This document shows, one piece after another, positions 1-7,818 of a stretch of DNA of 42,027 bases (positions within the stretch are counted from its first letter, which is position 1; the number at the start of each line of letters is the position of its first letter). The notes beneath the pieces are model-generated. The model did not search any database, was not told the origin of the DNA, and saw only the letters and a program-made list of their open reading frames with translations. Source of the stretch: Solobacterium sp. Its GTDB lineage: Bacteria > Bacillota_I > Bacilli_A > Erysipelotrichales > Erysipelotrichaceae. The stretch lies in contig JAFWFE010000100.1 of NCBI GenBank assembly GCA_017512555.1, positions 1 through 42,027 on the forward strand. Direction: 5' to 3'. Position numbers and translations under genes: made by a program.

Positions 1-2
1 AT

Positions 3-155
3 CACATGCAGTCATCTGAAGAACTGAATCTTCCAACAGCATATGATTACCCCAGAATGAAAGCGATTCGCAGTATTGTGAAGAAAGAACTTCCGGGGGC
101 AAGAATTCATCATGCTCTGTATTACAGATACTTGCTTGAATGGACAGCATGTTGA
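3..155 (+). CDS. 3' end of a truncated unknown gene
   Basis: An open frame runs in from the window edge and ends at TGA 153-155, giving about 50 residues. They include a charged stretch with RMKAIRSIVKKELPG and an aromatic tail ending YYRYLLEWTAC. An ATG lies at position 6, but no ribosome binding site can be judged because the sequence starts here, so this is probably the C-terminus of a longer protein. I do not recognise the family. It could also be chance, since a 50-codon open frame is weak evidence. Confidence 0.35.
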   Translation, partial: HMQSSEELNLPTAYDYPRMKAIRSIVKKELPGARIHHALYYRYLLEWTAC

Positions 156-373
156 ATCCCAGTTTATCGATATATTCCTACATGGGCGAACGCTCAAGTG
201 CCCAAAACGGTGGATAAGTTCCTATCCGGCATTGGGCGAACAGGTATGAGGTATGTGCCAGTAATATCATTTCCTCGTGCCATATAGAATCAGTAGTAAA
301 ACTTACCCGGACAAGGTAGTGACTATAGAAATCTTATTTATAGATTGATTAATCGGAATTTGTGAGGTTAACT
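156..373 (+). other. intergenic leader with small hairpins
   Basis: These 218 bases hold no credible gene. Two short stems are visible: TGGGC 183-187 with GCCCA 200-204, and GGATA 212-216 with TATCC 223-227. The 9-mer TGGGCGAAC occurs twice (183-191 and 233-241), 50 bases apart. There is no T-run, so this is not an obvious terminator. It could be a structured 5' leader of the next gene, but it matches no riboswitch class I know. Confidence 0.3.
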
Positions 374-1423
374 ATGGGATTCATATCTTTCAATGAAAAC
401 TACTATCGCAGAAAGCTGGAAGATTATGAGAATAAGATTCTTTCCGATGCAGAAATCTGTGAAGCAAAACAGCTCCTGAAAGTTCTGGATGATCTGACCG
501 ATGAGGGATATACAAATCTGAATGACAGGATGGAAGCAGATTTCTCCTGCTTGACAAGGCTGAGAGCTGTTCTGCACCGATGCGGGGAAGTCCCCTTCCC
601 GATCGATCATGAAAAGCTGTCAGATACCTCTTGCGGAAAGAATGAGTATGAACTTGAGGAAGTGCTTGAAAATCTGATTGAAGAAGCAAAAAAACACAGC
701 AGTGTTTCCGCCAATCCGTTCCTTGAAGAAATATACAGGTACTGTGAATGGATCGGATATGAAGAAGATACTGCCTATGTTTTTCTGATGCGGGATGCAT
801 TATTGCCGTATATATTCTTTCCCAGCAGAGGCAGAGACAATATCTGCCCCTTGCTGATCAGCCGCCGCTTTCTGGAAGACATCACGGAAACGGAAAATGT
901 GGATGATGATATACGTTTTCCTTTATACGAAGCCCTGGAATCCGGTCATGTCCGGTTTGATGATTACTCTGCTTACTGCAGGGAGAGAATACTTCCGGTT
1001 CTGAATGAATATCCGGAATTGAAAAACATTCTTCTCGATCTTCTGGGTTCGATCAAACAGAACAGGATCGTTGTGATTGAATCTGGCTATATGGGAACCA
1101 TTCCCATGATGCTGAAAGCTCTGGATGACAGAGTGGACTTCAGACTGTTCACGACAGCGCCTTTCCTGTATGAAACCTATCAGGGCAGAATATTCTGCCG
1201 AAAATATGAAGATATCCGCAGATTTGAAACATTATATTCGCAGGATCTCTTCATGCAGTATTCTTCGTATCGCAACGGGAAGTTCTATGTGAATGTATCC
1301 GCAGAGGAATCGGTGAAGAAAAAAAACAATTTCAGAAACAGCAAGATTGATGAGGTGACCAGAGATGAAAAACGGAAAAAAACCAGACCCGGATGTGATC
1401 CATCCGATTGCAGGATCCTGTAA
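374..1423 (+). CDS. uncharacterised protein with a HAD-associated-like domain
   Basis: This 349-residue protein starts at ATG 374; GAGG at 364-367 sits 6 bases upstream, so I prefer this to the GTG at 362. It has no signal peptide or membrane segment. The middle has a FLMRDALLPYIFF motif followed by a LLISRRFL strand, and later an IVVIESGYMGTIPMML segment. This order (a 'hLxRDG..'-like strand, a '.SRR.L' strand, then 'D.G..GT.q..L') recalls the domain found in HAD-superfamily proteins of polysaccharide clusters, but I infer this from pattern only. The C-terminal 40 residues are rich in Lys/Arg and probably disordered. The function is unknown. Its only + strand neighbour is the truncated frame upstream, and it converges on the sugar operon. 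Confidence 0.7.
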   Translation: MGFISFNENYYRRKLEDYENKILSDAEICEAKQLLKVLDDLTDEGYTNLNDRMEADFSCLTRLRAVLHRCGEVPFPIDHEKLSDTSCGKNEYELEEVLENLIEEAKKHSSVSANPFLEEIYRYCEWIGYEEDTAYVFLMRDALLPYIFFPSRGRDNICPLLISRRFLEDITETENVDDDIRFPLYEALESGHVRFDDYSAYCRERILPVLNEYPELKNILLDLLGSIKQNRIVVIESGYMGTIPMMLKALDDRVDFRLFTTAPFLYETYQGRIFCRKYEDIRRFETLYSQDLFMQYSSYRNGKFYVNVSAEESVKKKNNFRNSKIDEVTRDEKRKKTRPGCDPSDCRIL

Positions 1424-1548
1424 GAGAAACATTTCGTAAATAACGAGAAAATCGAGAAAATTCTACTTCTGGTGGAATAGGCTTCCGGGCAAATCCTTTG
1501 CTTGGGGTAGTTTCCGAGGCTTTCATTAAAGCTTTGTAATCACTGGCA

Positions 1549-1601
1549 GATAAGAGAAAAAAACGAATTGCTGATATACACAACAATTCGTTTTTCTTAT
1601 C
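1549..1601 (-). terminator. terminator of the xylB-isomerase operon
   Basis: The left arm is 1549-1570 (GATAAG...CGAATTG) and the right arm 1584-1601 (CAATTCG...CTTATC), with a 13-base loop. Read on the minus strand, the stem leads into a T-rich arm just after the isomerase stop at 1616. The A/T-rich arms make it plausibly bidirectional, serving the convergent gene ending at 1423 too. Confidence 0.8.
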
Positions 1602-1615
1602 TGGATCAGTTTAGT

Positions 1616-3091
1616 TTATGCCCAGGGATTCTCTGTCGGATAGGGGAGGTTCTTCGGCTGATTATACGCAATATCCTGAACACCCAGGTACTTGAATACT
1701 TCGTAGAGAGTCTTTCCGTAATGACCAAAAGCGACAGCCCCATGGTGAGGATAACGCTTCTGAATTAACACGTGACGATAGAAACGTCCCATTTCATGGA
1801 TGGCAAAGATACCGATACCGCCGAAGGATTTCGTCGCCACAGGCAGTACTTCACCCTCCGCAATGTAAGAACGGAGGTTACCTTCAGAATCGCACTGCAG
1901 GCGGTAGAAAGTAATTTCACCCGGCGCGATGTCGCCTTCCAGGGTACCGCGGGTAAAGTCGGGTTCAGATCCTTCCGGTTCTAACAGACGGTGCTGGATA
2001 AGCTGGTATTTCACTGCTCTGTCAGCACACATCTTACAGCTCGGGGTATTACCGCAGTGGAAGCCCATGAAGGTATCTGTAAGGGTATAGTCGAATTTAC
2101 CCTTGATATTCTCTTCCCACATCTTTGCAGGAACAGAGTTGTTGATATCGAGAAGGGTTACCGCATCAGCAGAAACACAGGCACCGATATACTCACTAAG
2201 AGCGCCGTAGATATCTACTTCACAACTTACAGGAATACCGCGGGAAGCCAGACGGCTGTTTACGAAGCAAGGTTCAAAACCAAACTGCTGCGGGAAGGCA
2301 GGCCAGCACTTATCCGCAAAGGCTACATATTTTCTTGCGCCTTTGTGAGCTTCTGCCCAGTCCAGAAGTGTAAGTTCAAACTGAGCCATACGTTCTAACA
2401 GATCCGGGAAATATTTGCCTTCACCCATTTCTTTTGCCATATCTTCACAGACAGCAGGAATACGTTCATCCCCCGCATGTTCTCTGTAGCTGACAAGAAG
2501 ATCCAGCTCGGAGTTTTCTTCAATCTCTACACCAAGTTCATACAGGCCTTTGATCGGAGCGTTGCAGGCAAAAAAATCCTGGGGTCTGGGACCGAAGGTA
2601 ATAATCTTGAGGTTCTTTACACCGATGATTGCTCTGGCAACAGGGACAAAGTCCGCAATCATCTTTGCGATATCTTCTGCTGTACCAACGGGGTATTCGG
2701 GTATATATCCCTTCAGATGACGCATACCCAGGTTGTAGGAACAGTTGAGCATACCACAGTAGGCATCACCACGGCCGTTGATCAGGTCGCCGTCACCTTC
2801 AGCCGCTGCCACAAACATGCATGGACCGTCAAAGTATTTGGCAATCAGGGTTTCCGGTGTTTCCGGTCCGAAGTTCCCCAGGAATACGACAAGAGCATTA
2901 CAGCCGGCAGCGTTCACGTCCGCTACAGCCTTTAACATATCTGCTTCGTTTTCCACGGTTACCGGACATTCATAGAGTTCACCCTTATAGGCGGCTTTGA
3001 TGGCTTCTCTGCGCTTAACAGACAGGCCGATAGGGAAACAGTCACGGCTTACGGCAATGATGCCAAGTTTTACTTCAGGAATATTTGTCAT
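1616..3091 (-). CDS. L-fucose/L-arabinose isomerase-family protein
   Basis: At 491 residues this protein has the length of arabinose isomerase-type enzymes and the look of the COG2407 FucI/AraA fold family, which interconvert aldoses and ketoses using a divalent metal. Visible landmarks are the N-terminal LGIIAVSRDCFPIGLS strand, an HCGNTPSCKM segment, and a C-terminal region with KSFGGIGIFAIHEMGRFYRH and HHGAVAFGHYG that should supply metal and substrate ligands. The start ATG at 3091 lies one base after the stop of the DUF4867 gene, and its AGGAG is inside that gene's last codons, so the two are translationally linked. The partner xylulokinase implies a ketopentose product, but whether the substrate is xylose, arabinose, fucose or a rarer sugar cannot be told. 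The protein is not close to classical XylA. Confidence 0.85.
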   Translation of the reverse strand: MTNIPEVKLGIIAVSRDCFPIGLSVKRREAIKAAYKGELYECPVTVENEADMLKAVADVNAAGCNALVVFLGNFGPETPETLIAKYFDGPCMFVAAAEGDGDLINGRGDAYCGMLNCSYNLGMRHLKGYIPEYPVGTAEDIAKMIADFVPVARAIIGVKNLKIITFGPRPQDFFACNAPIKGLYELGVEIEENSELDLLVSYREHAGDERIPAVCEDMAKEMGEGKYFPDLLERMAQFELTLLDWAEAHKGARKYVAFADKCWPAFPQQFGFEPCFVNSRLASRGIPVSCEVDIYGALSEYIGACVSADAVTLLDINNSVPAKMWEENIKGKFDYTLTDTFMGFHCGNTPSCKMCADRAVKYQLIQHRLLEPEGSEPDFTRGTLEGDIAPGEITFYRLQCDSEGNLRSYIAEGEVLPVATKSFGGIGIFAIHEMGRFYRHVLIQKRYPHHGAVAFGHYGKTLYEVFKYLGVQDIAYNQPKNLPYPTENPWA

Positions 3092-3092
3092 A

Positions 3093-3731
3093 TTAGTTCT
3101 CCTTTGTTTCTATATCTATATTAACGCCTCGAATACCAATCCAGGCGCCGGATTTCGCTTCACTTGAATCCGGGTGGGCTAACAGCCATTTATTGCGTGC
3201 CCACAGCAGTTTATCTTCATCGTTCTTCGGGGTGATTTCCGGCTTTTCGGTGTTTGTCCCAAGAGGAAGGACTACAGCTACACGGAAGCTGGTTTCCGCA
3301 TTGGTCTGACATGGCGCGTAATGCAGCGTTGTCGCATACACTTCCACCGGCAGACCGGCAGGGACCAGGAAGGCTTTTACCTGAGCTGTATCCAGCACGT
3401 TATCTTCAATTTCGTCCTGCTTTGCCAGAAGGAGGATGAAATCCTCTGTACCTACATTGACTTCACTATCCCGGTGATACTCCAGACAGTTAAGCTTTGT
3501 GTTATATCCCCAGCACATGCCCAGTTGTACAGGCATACCTCCGTAAGCACACTCACGGAAATCCTTCATGATATTACAGGCTTCCAGACAATCAATGGAT
3601 GGTTCATAGGCAGTACCAGACGCAGGAAGGGGAATCTTCTTCATCGCTTCCAGCAGTTCTGCTGTATCGTAACCGGAAAGGACTTTGCCGTAGGATTTAA
3701 ACTCAGAATCATAAACAGATAAGATCTTCAT
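3093..3731 (-). CDS. DUF4867 family protein in sugar operon
   Basis: This 212-residue soluble protein begins MKILSVYD; I chose ATG 3731 because AGGAG lies 8 bases upstream, inside the end of xylB. A further in-frame ATG six codons upstream lies within xylB and lacks such a site. The pattern (LEYHRDSEVN, LHYAPC, FRVAVVLPLGTN) matches my memory of DUF4867, a family found beside sugar kinases and isomerases. The alternation of short beta strands with a conserved His/Glu region and LPxGTN near the end suggests a cupin-like small-molecule enzyme. No activity is established. Its place between kinase and isomerase, with near-zero gaps, argues for a role in the same pathway, such as a mutarotase or epimerase (inference). 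Confidence 0.75.
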   Translation of the reverse strand: MKILSVYDSEFKSYGKVLSGYDTAELLEAMKKIPLPASGTAYEPSIDCLEACNIMKDFRECAYGGMPVQLGMCWGYNTKLNCLEYHRDSEVNVGTEDFILLLAKQDEIEDNVLDTAQVKAFLVPAGLPVEVYATTLHYAPCQTNAETSFRVAVVLPLGTNTEKPEITPKNDEDKLLWARNKWLLAHPDSSEAKSGAWIGIRGVNIDIETKEN

Positions 3732-3735
3732 CACT

Positions 3736-5223
3736 TTATCTCCTTTCACTTAATGCCTTGAAAAGAGGCTTCATCGTCGGATAAATCATCTGGAATTGAC
3801 GATAACGTTCTTCATAACGTGAAGCAATCTCAGGATCAGGCAATACAGTTTCTTTTACGTGAATGAGCTTTGCGTCACATTCTTTTACATTTGCGTAGGC
3901 TCCGCATCCCACCATGGCAAGCATTGAGGCGCCATAACCCGGACCTTCCTCCGTCTGCGGGATATCCAGACGGATATTCAGTACATTGGCCAGGATCGTC
4001 CGCCACAACGGACTCTTCGCACCACCGCCGCATAACATGGAGTGATCAAGAACAAGCCCAAGAGATTTCGCGACCTCAAAGGAGTCACGAATCGCAAAGG
4101 CTACACCTTCCAGGACTGCCTGCATAAGATCAGCACGGGAGGTATCCATGGTCATCCCGATAAAACAACTGCGGGCATCTACATCGTTGATCGGACTGCG
4201 TTCTCCCATTAAGTAGGGCAGGAAGTATACATGATTACGTCCAAGGGCTTCTTCCGCGATATCTGCTTGTTCAGCAGTGTAGTCGGTGGTTTTCAGAACC
4301 TGCTCACAGAACCACTTGTTACAGCTGGCGGCAGAAAGCATACATCCCATCAGATGCCAGCCTCCGTCCGCATGAGCAAACGCGTGCAGGGCATTGTTCG
4401 GATCAACACCGAATTTCTCCGAGGAGATGAATATCGTACCACTGGTACCAAGAGAGATATTACATCCGCCTTCTCCTACAACACCTGTACCTACCGCAGC
4501 TGCCGCATTATCTCCTGCGCCGGCAACGACCTTTACATTCCCGTGCAAACCTAGAGCAGCAGTAATCTCCGGCCGGACATTACCTATGACATCGTAGCTT
4601 TCGAAGAGAGCAGGCATTTGTTCCTCACTTACACCGCATATATCCAGCATCTCCGCTGACCAGCGCTTATGCTCCACGTCCAGCAGAAGCATACCGCTGG
4701 CATCCGAGTAGTCACAACTGTGGACACCTGTCAGCTTATAGTTGATATAGTCCTTGGGTAACATGATCTTTTTGATTCTGGCGAAGTTCTCCGGTTCATG
4801 CTTTTTCAGCCATAATAGCTTTGGGGCAGTAAAGCCCGCAAAGGCAATATTTGCGGTCATCGCAGAAAGATGATCTTTACCGATGACATTGTTAAGGTAT
4901 TCCACTTCATCACCGGTACGTCCGTCATTCCAGAGAATCGCGTCACGGATGACCTCATCCTCATCGTCCAGAACAACAAGCCCGTGCATCTGTCCGCCGC
5001 AGCCGATACCTTCCACCAGGGTGGCATCGGTTCCGTCCAGAAGTTCCTCAAGACCAATCAGACAGGCACTCCACCAATCCACAGGATTTTGTTCTGCCCA
5101 GCCGGGTTGAGGGAAGAAGATCGGGTATTCTTTCGTCACTGTTTTTCTGATCTCACCACTTTCATCCACCAGTAAAAGCTTGGCGGCGGAAGTACCCAGA
5201 TCAATGCCAATATATTGTTTCAT
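3736..5223 (-). CDS. xylB: xylulokinase
   Basis: This 495-residue FGGY carbohydrate kinase should phosphorylate D-xylulose (or a related ketose) with ATP to feed the pentose phosphate pathway. The N-terminal IGIDLGTSAAKLLLVD phosphate loop, the GCGGQMHGLVVLD segment typical of xylulokinases, GAGDNAAAAVGTG, and a C-terminal GGGAKSPLWRTILANVL are all present and in order, and the length is normal. It is the first gene of a three-gene minus-strand operon; its stop lies 4 bases before the DUF4867 start. AAGGATG precedes the ATG. Other FGGY kinases (ribulo-, fuculo-) are possible, but the QMHG and GGGAKSPLW motifs favour XylB. Confidence 0.92.
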   Translation of the reverse strand: MKQYIGIDLGTSAAKLLLVDESGEIRKTVTKEYPIFFPQPGWAEQNPVDWWSACLIGLEELLDGTDATLVEGIGCGGQMHGLVVLDDEDEVIRDAILWNDGRTGDEVEYLNNVIGKDHLSAMTANIAFAGFTAPKLLWLKKHEPENFARIKKIMLPKDYINYKLTGVHSCDYSDASGMLLLDVEHKRWSAEMLDICGVSEEQMPALFESYDVIGNVRPEITAALGLHGNVKVVAGAGDNAAAAVGTGVVGEGGCNISLGTSGTIFISSEKFGVDPNNALHAFAHADGGWHLMGCMLSAASCNKWFCEQVLKTTDYTAEQADIAEEALGRNHVYFLPYLMGERSPINDVDARSCFIGMTMDTSRADLMQAVLEGVAFAIRDSFEVAKSLGLVLDHSMLCGGGAKSPLWRTILANVLNIRLDIPQTEEGPGYGASMLAMVGCGAYANVKECDAKLIHVKETVLPDPEIASRYEERYRQFQMIYPTMKPLFKALSERR

Positions 5224-5345
5224 CGTCTTACATCCTTTGAATTCATCATACTATTCTGTACCCGGATAGTAAATTATGAATCTTCTGCTGTTGCTCTTAT
5301 CAGGATTGTCTCCCGATGAAGTATTCATTCATCCTGCAGATCACA

Positions 5346-5354
5346 TGTTATAAT
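5346..5354 (+). promoter_or_regulatory. extended -10 promoter
   Basis: TGTTATAAT is a consensus extended -10 element (TG-n-TATAAT). It sits about 75 bases upstream of the lipoprotein pseudogene start. The -35 region (around 5326-5331) is poor, which an extended -10 can compensate for. Confidence 0.4.
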
Positions 5355-5427
5355 TCCCTGGAACACATTGATTGTTTATCTGCGGCATTTTTTCGTCTGC
5401 TGATGTTTCTATAAAGGAGGGAAGAAT

Positions 5428-5843
5428 ATGCGAAAAAAAGCTACTATATTTGCTTTAATCAGTGTACTGATTACTGCTTTAGCAGCCTGCACAAGTAATG
5501 AAAAGAAGAGTGTGTTTGACATGATCCGTGAAAGTCCTGCCGCAAACTTCTCTTGCCTGACGGTTCAGAGACGATTGTGGATAGTGAGATCTCATCACTT
5601 CATTCTTTTGCAGATCTGGATATACAAGAATCCACCATGGAACCTGCAGATACAGAAGAAGACTGGTTATATCGGATCATCTTTAATCCATCCGAAAAGG
5701 TAAAAGATACTGAAGAAATTATCGTATCCTTTCACAAAGAATATGTACAGATCAATACAGAATACTATTTGCCCGGAAAAGATGTTTCTTATCAAAGTAT
5801 TCTTGAATAGGCAGAAGGCAAATTTGCTTATTTTATGGAATAG
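5428..5843 (+). pseudogene. broken lipoprotein gene (frameshift plus stop)
   Basis: The start is intact, with AAGGAGG at 5415 and then MRKKATIFALISVLITALAACTS, a lipoprotein signal peptide with Cys at the lipobox. After about 40 codons the frame runs into unrelated residues. The natural continuation, LPDGSETIVDSEISSLHSF, lies in another frame from about 5553, so one base has been lost near 5546-5552. This second frame ends at TAG 5808-5810, yet continues sensibly as AEGKFAYFME to TAG 5841-5843, as if a Trp codon had become TAG. Two lesions make a dead gene the simplest reading. Repaired, it would encode a lipoprotein of about 138 residues of unknown function, secreted and membrane-anchored. 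A sequencing error could explain one lesion but hardly both. Confidence 0.75.
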
Positions 5844-5870
5844 AGGAATAACTGTTGAACAGGTGTTTGT

Positions 5871-6743
5871 ATGAATATAGTCAATACTTCTGCAGGTATT
5901 TTGTCAGCTTTTAAACAAGACAGATTTGATCTCACGGGATGGGAAAAATACATCGATACATATGTCCCCGGCGCAAGGGAATTGTGTATCGCTGACAGGG
6001 ATGAATGTCTCGCTGCCGGTTATTCCTGGGAAGAGGATTATCTTCCGGTATTGAATGCTGTTATGCAGAATGCGGAACAGCGTGAGGAAGTGATTCGCTC
6101 TTTCTTCAGTGTCACAGACCATCTTGAACAACGAGTTCTGGACAGATTCGGAAGAACTCTGGAAGTGGATGTGATCTTGTATCTGGGACTATGTAACGGT
6201 GCCGGCTGGGTCACCACAATCAACGGAAAAACCGTAGTCCTTCTCGGTATCGAAAAAATCATGGAACTCAACTGGCAGGATACAGACAACATGACCGGGT
6301 TGATTGTTCATGAACTGGGCCACGTCTATCAGGCTCAATACGGAATCCTTCACCGAGAGTTTACGCAGTTGGAAGATCATTTCCTCTGGCAGTTATTTAC
6401 CGAAGGAGTTGCCATGGTGTTTGAACAGGAGATCGTTGGTGATCCGGAATATTATCACCAGGATACGAACGGCTGGAAACTATGGTGTGACCAGAACGCA
6501 GAATTGATCCGGCACTCTTTCCATAACGATATCCGGTACATGACGAAAGGGAATCAGCGGTATTTCGGCGATTGGGTCAGTTTCGAAGGATATGGGGATA
6601 CAGGATACTACCTGGGCACCCGCTTTGTCCGCTTTCTGTTGGAAACAGATCGTTTTGATCAGATCATTCAGTACAGTATTGAAGAGGTCAGACAGGGATT
6701 TGATTACTTTATGCGGACAAACCTGGATAAGGAGGTCATATGA
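5871..6743 (+). CDS. HELGH zinc metallopeptidase-like protein
   Basis: This protein has 290 residues. The motif IVHELGHVYQ places His147, Glu148 and His151 as a zinc-binding and catalytic HExxH, and LFTEGVAMVFEQE about 30 residues later offers the third ligand (Glu), as in gluzincin-like predicted proteases (DUF2268/YjaZ-type). No signal peptide is visible, so it is probably cytoplasmic. The ribosome site is weak (AGGTG). The gene's end overlaps the next start by 4 bases (ATGA), suggesting co-translation with the DUF1848 protein. Its substrate is unknown; the protease call rests on the motif and not on a full-length family match I can confirm. Confidence 0.7.
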   Translation: MNIVNTSAGILSAFKQDRFDLTGWEKYIDTYVPGARELCIADRDECLAAGYSWEEDYLPVLNAVMQNAEQREEVIRSFFSVTDHLEQRVLDRFGRTLEVDVILYLGLCNGAGWVTTINGKTVVLLGIEKIMELNWQDTDNMTGLIVHELGHVYQAQYGILHREFTQLEDHFLWQLFTEGVAMVFEQEIVGDPEYYHQDTNGWKLWCDQNAELIRHSFHNDIRYMTKGNQRYFGDWVSFEGYGDTGYYLGTRFVRFLLETDRFDQIIQYSIEEVRQGFDYFMRTNLDKEVI

Positions 6744-7669
6744 TCATCAATACCGGGCAGAGAACAGATATTCCTGCGTTCTATGCGGAGTGGTTCGCAA
6801 ATAGATTAAAAGAAGGTTTTGTCTGTGTACGTAATCCCTACAACCCGAATCAGGTCAGCCGTTACCGCCTTGATCCTGCAGTGGTGGATGTGATCGGTTT
6901 CTGTACAAAGAATCCCGCGCCGATGTTCCCGTATATGGATCTGTTGAAAGATTACGGGCAGTACTGGTTTATCACTATTACCGGTTACGGAAGGGATATT
7001 GAACCGAATGTCCCGGATAAACATCGTCTGCTTGAAGACTTCAAAAAGCTATCCGCAATCGTTGGTATAAATTCCATCGGCTGGCGTTACGATCCGATCT
7101 TTATCTCTGAGCGATACACGATGGAGTATCATCTCCGGGCTTTTCAGCAGATTGCGGAAGAACTGTCCGGTTACACAAAAACCGTAGTGATCAGTTTTAT
7201 TGATTTGTATCCGAAGGTAAGAAAAAACTTTCCGGAAGCACAGGAAGTCACCAGAGAACAGCGTCTGGCACTGGGCAGGGAGATCATCAAGATTGCGTCG
7301 GAGCACGGAATGACGGTTAAACCATGCGCAGAAGGGGATGAACTGGCTGTCTACGGGGCTGACTGCAGCGGATGTATGAAGATCAGCGATTACGAAAAGG
7401 CCATAGGCAAGCACCTGAGCGCACCCAAAAAACAAGGTGCCCGGGCAGCGTGTGCCTGTTATCTTTCCTGTGATATCGGGGCTTACAATACATGTAAACA
7501 TCTCTGCAGATACTGTTACGCGAATACAGAAGCGTCCAAAGTACTGGCACACAGTCGGCTGCACGATCCCAAATCTCCGTTTCTGATTGGAAATTATAAA
7601 GATGATGATATGATTCATGATGTGCCTCAAAAGTCATGGATAGACGTACAGACAAGTCTTACACTATGA
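6740..7669 (+). CDS. DUF1848 Fe-S-type protein
   Basis: This 309-residue protein starts at ATG 6740 behind a perfect AAGGAGG at 6728-6734. The features fit DUF1848: an N-terminal GQRTDIPAFYAEWFANRLKEG, then NPYNPNQVSRYRLDP, VDVIGFCTKNPAPM, and a C-terminal Cys cluster (CSGCMK, ACACYLSCDIG, CKHLCRYCYAN). The CKHLCRYCYAN segment resembles the CxxxCxxC iron-sulfur site of radical-SAM enzymes but sits at the C-terminus. The biochemical role of DUF1848 is unknown to me. Pairing with an HELGH protein through an ATGA overlap suggests a shared task. Confidence 0.85.
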   Translation: MIINTGQRTDIPAFYAEWFANRLKEGFVCVRNPYNPNQVSRYRLDPAVVDVIGFCTKNPAPMFPYMDLLKDYGQYWFITITGYGRDIEPNVPDKHRLLEDFKKLSAIVGINSIGWRYDPIFISERYTMEYHLRAFQQIAEELSGYTKTVVISFIDLYPKVRKNFPEAQEVTREQRLALGREIIKIASEHGMTVKPCAEGDELAVYGADCSGCMKISDYEKAIGKHLSAPKKQGARAACACYLSCDIGAYNTCKHLCRYCYANTEASKVLAHSRLHDPKSPFLIGNYKDDDMIHDVPQKSWIDVQTSLTL

Positions 7670-7724
7670 ATTGTTAATACATCAGGAGACTGATAATCAG
7701 GGAAAGAGTATGATTCCGGACTGA

Positions 7725-7754
7725 TTGATCAGTGTGATCATTCCTGTTTATTAT
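7725..7754 (+). promoter_or_regulatory. candidate promoter of the HAD gene
   Basis: TTGATC (7725-7730), an 18-base spacer and TATTAT (7749-7754) lie 65 bases upstream of the HAD start. TGATCA occurs twice in or next to the -35 region, which could be an operator or chance. Confidence 0.4.
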
Positions 7755-7818
7755 GTACTTATGATAGAATTCCTGATGATCTGACTAAAGATTACGCGGC
7801 AGCGAGAAAGAGGTTACT

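Noticed and set aside
2477..2935. A 152-codon plus-strand frame
   Set aside because: It is opposite the isomerase gene and shows no family features.
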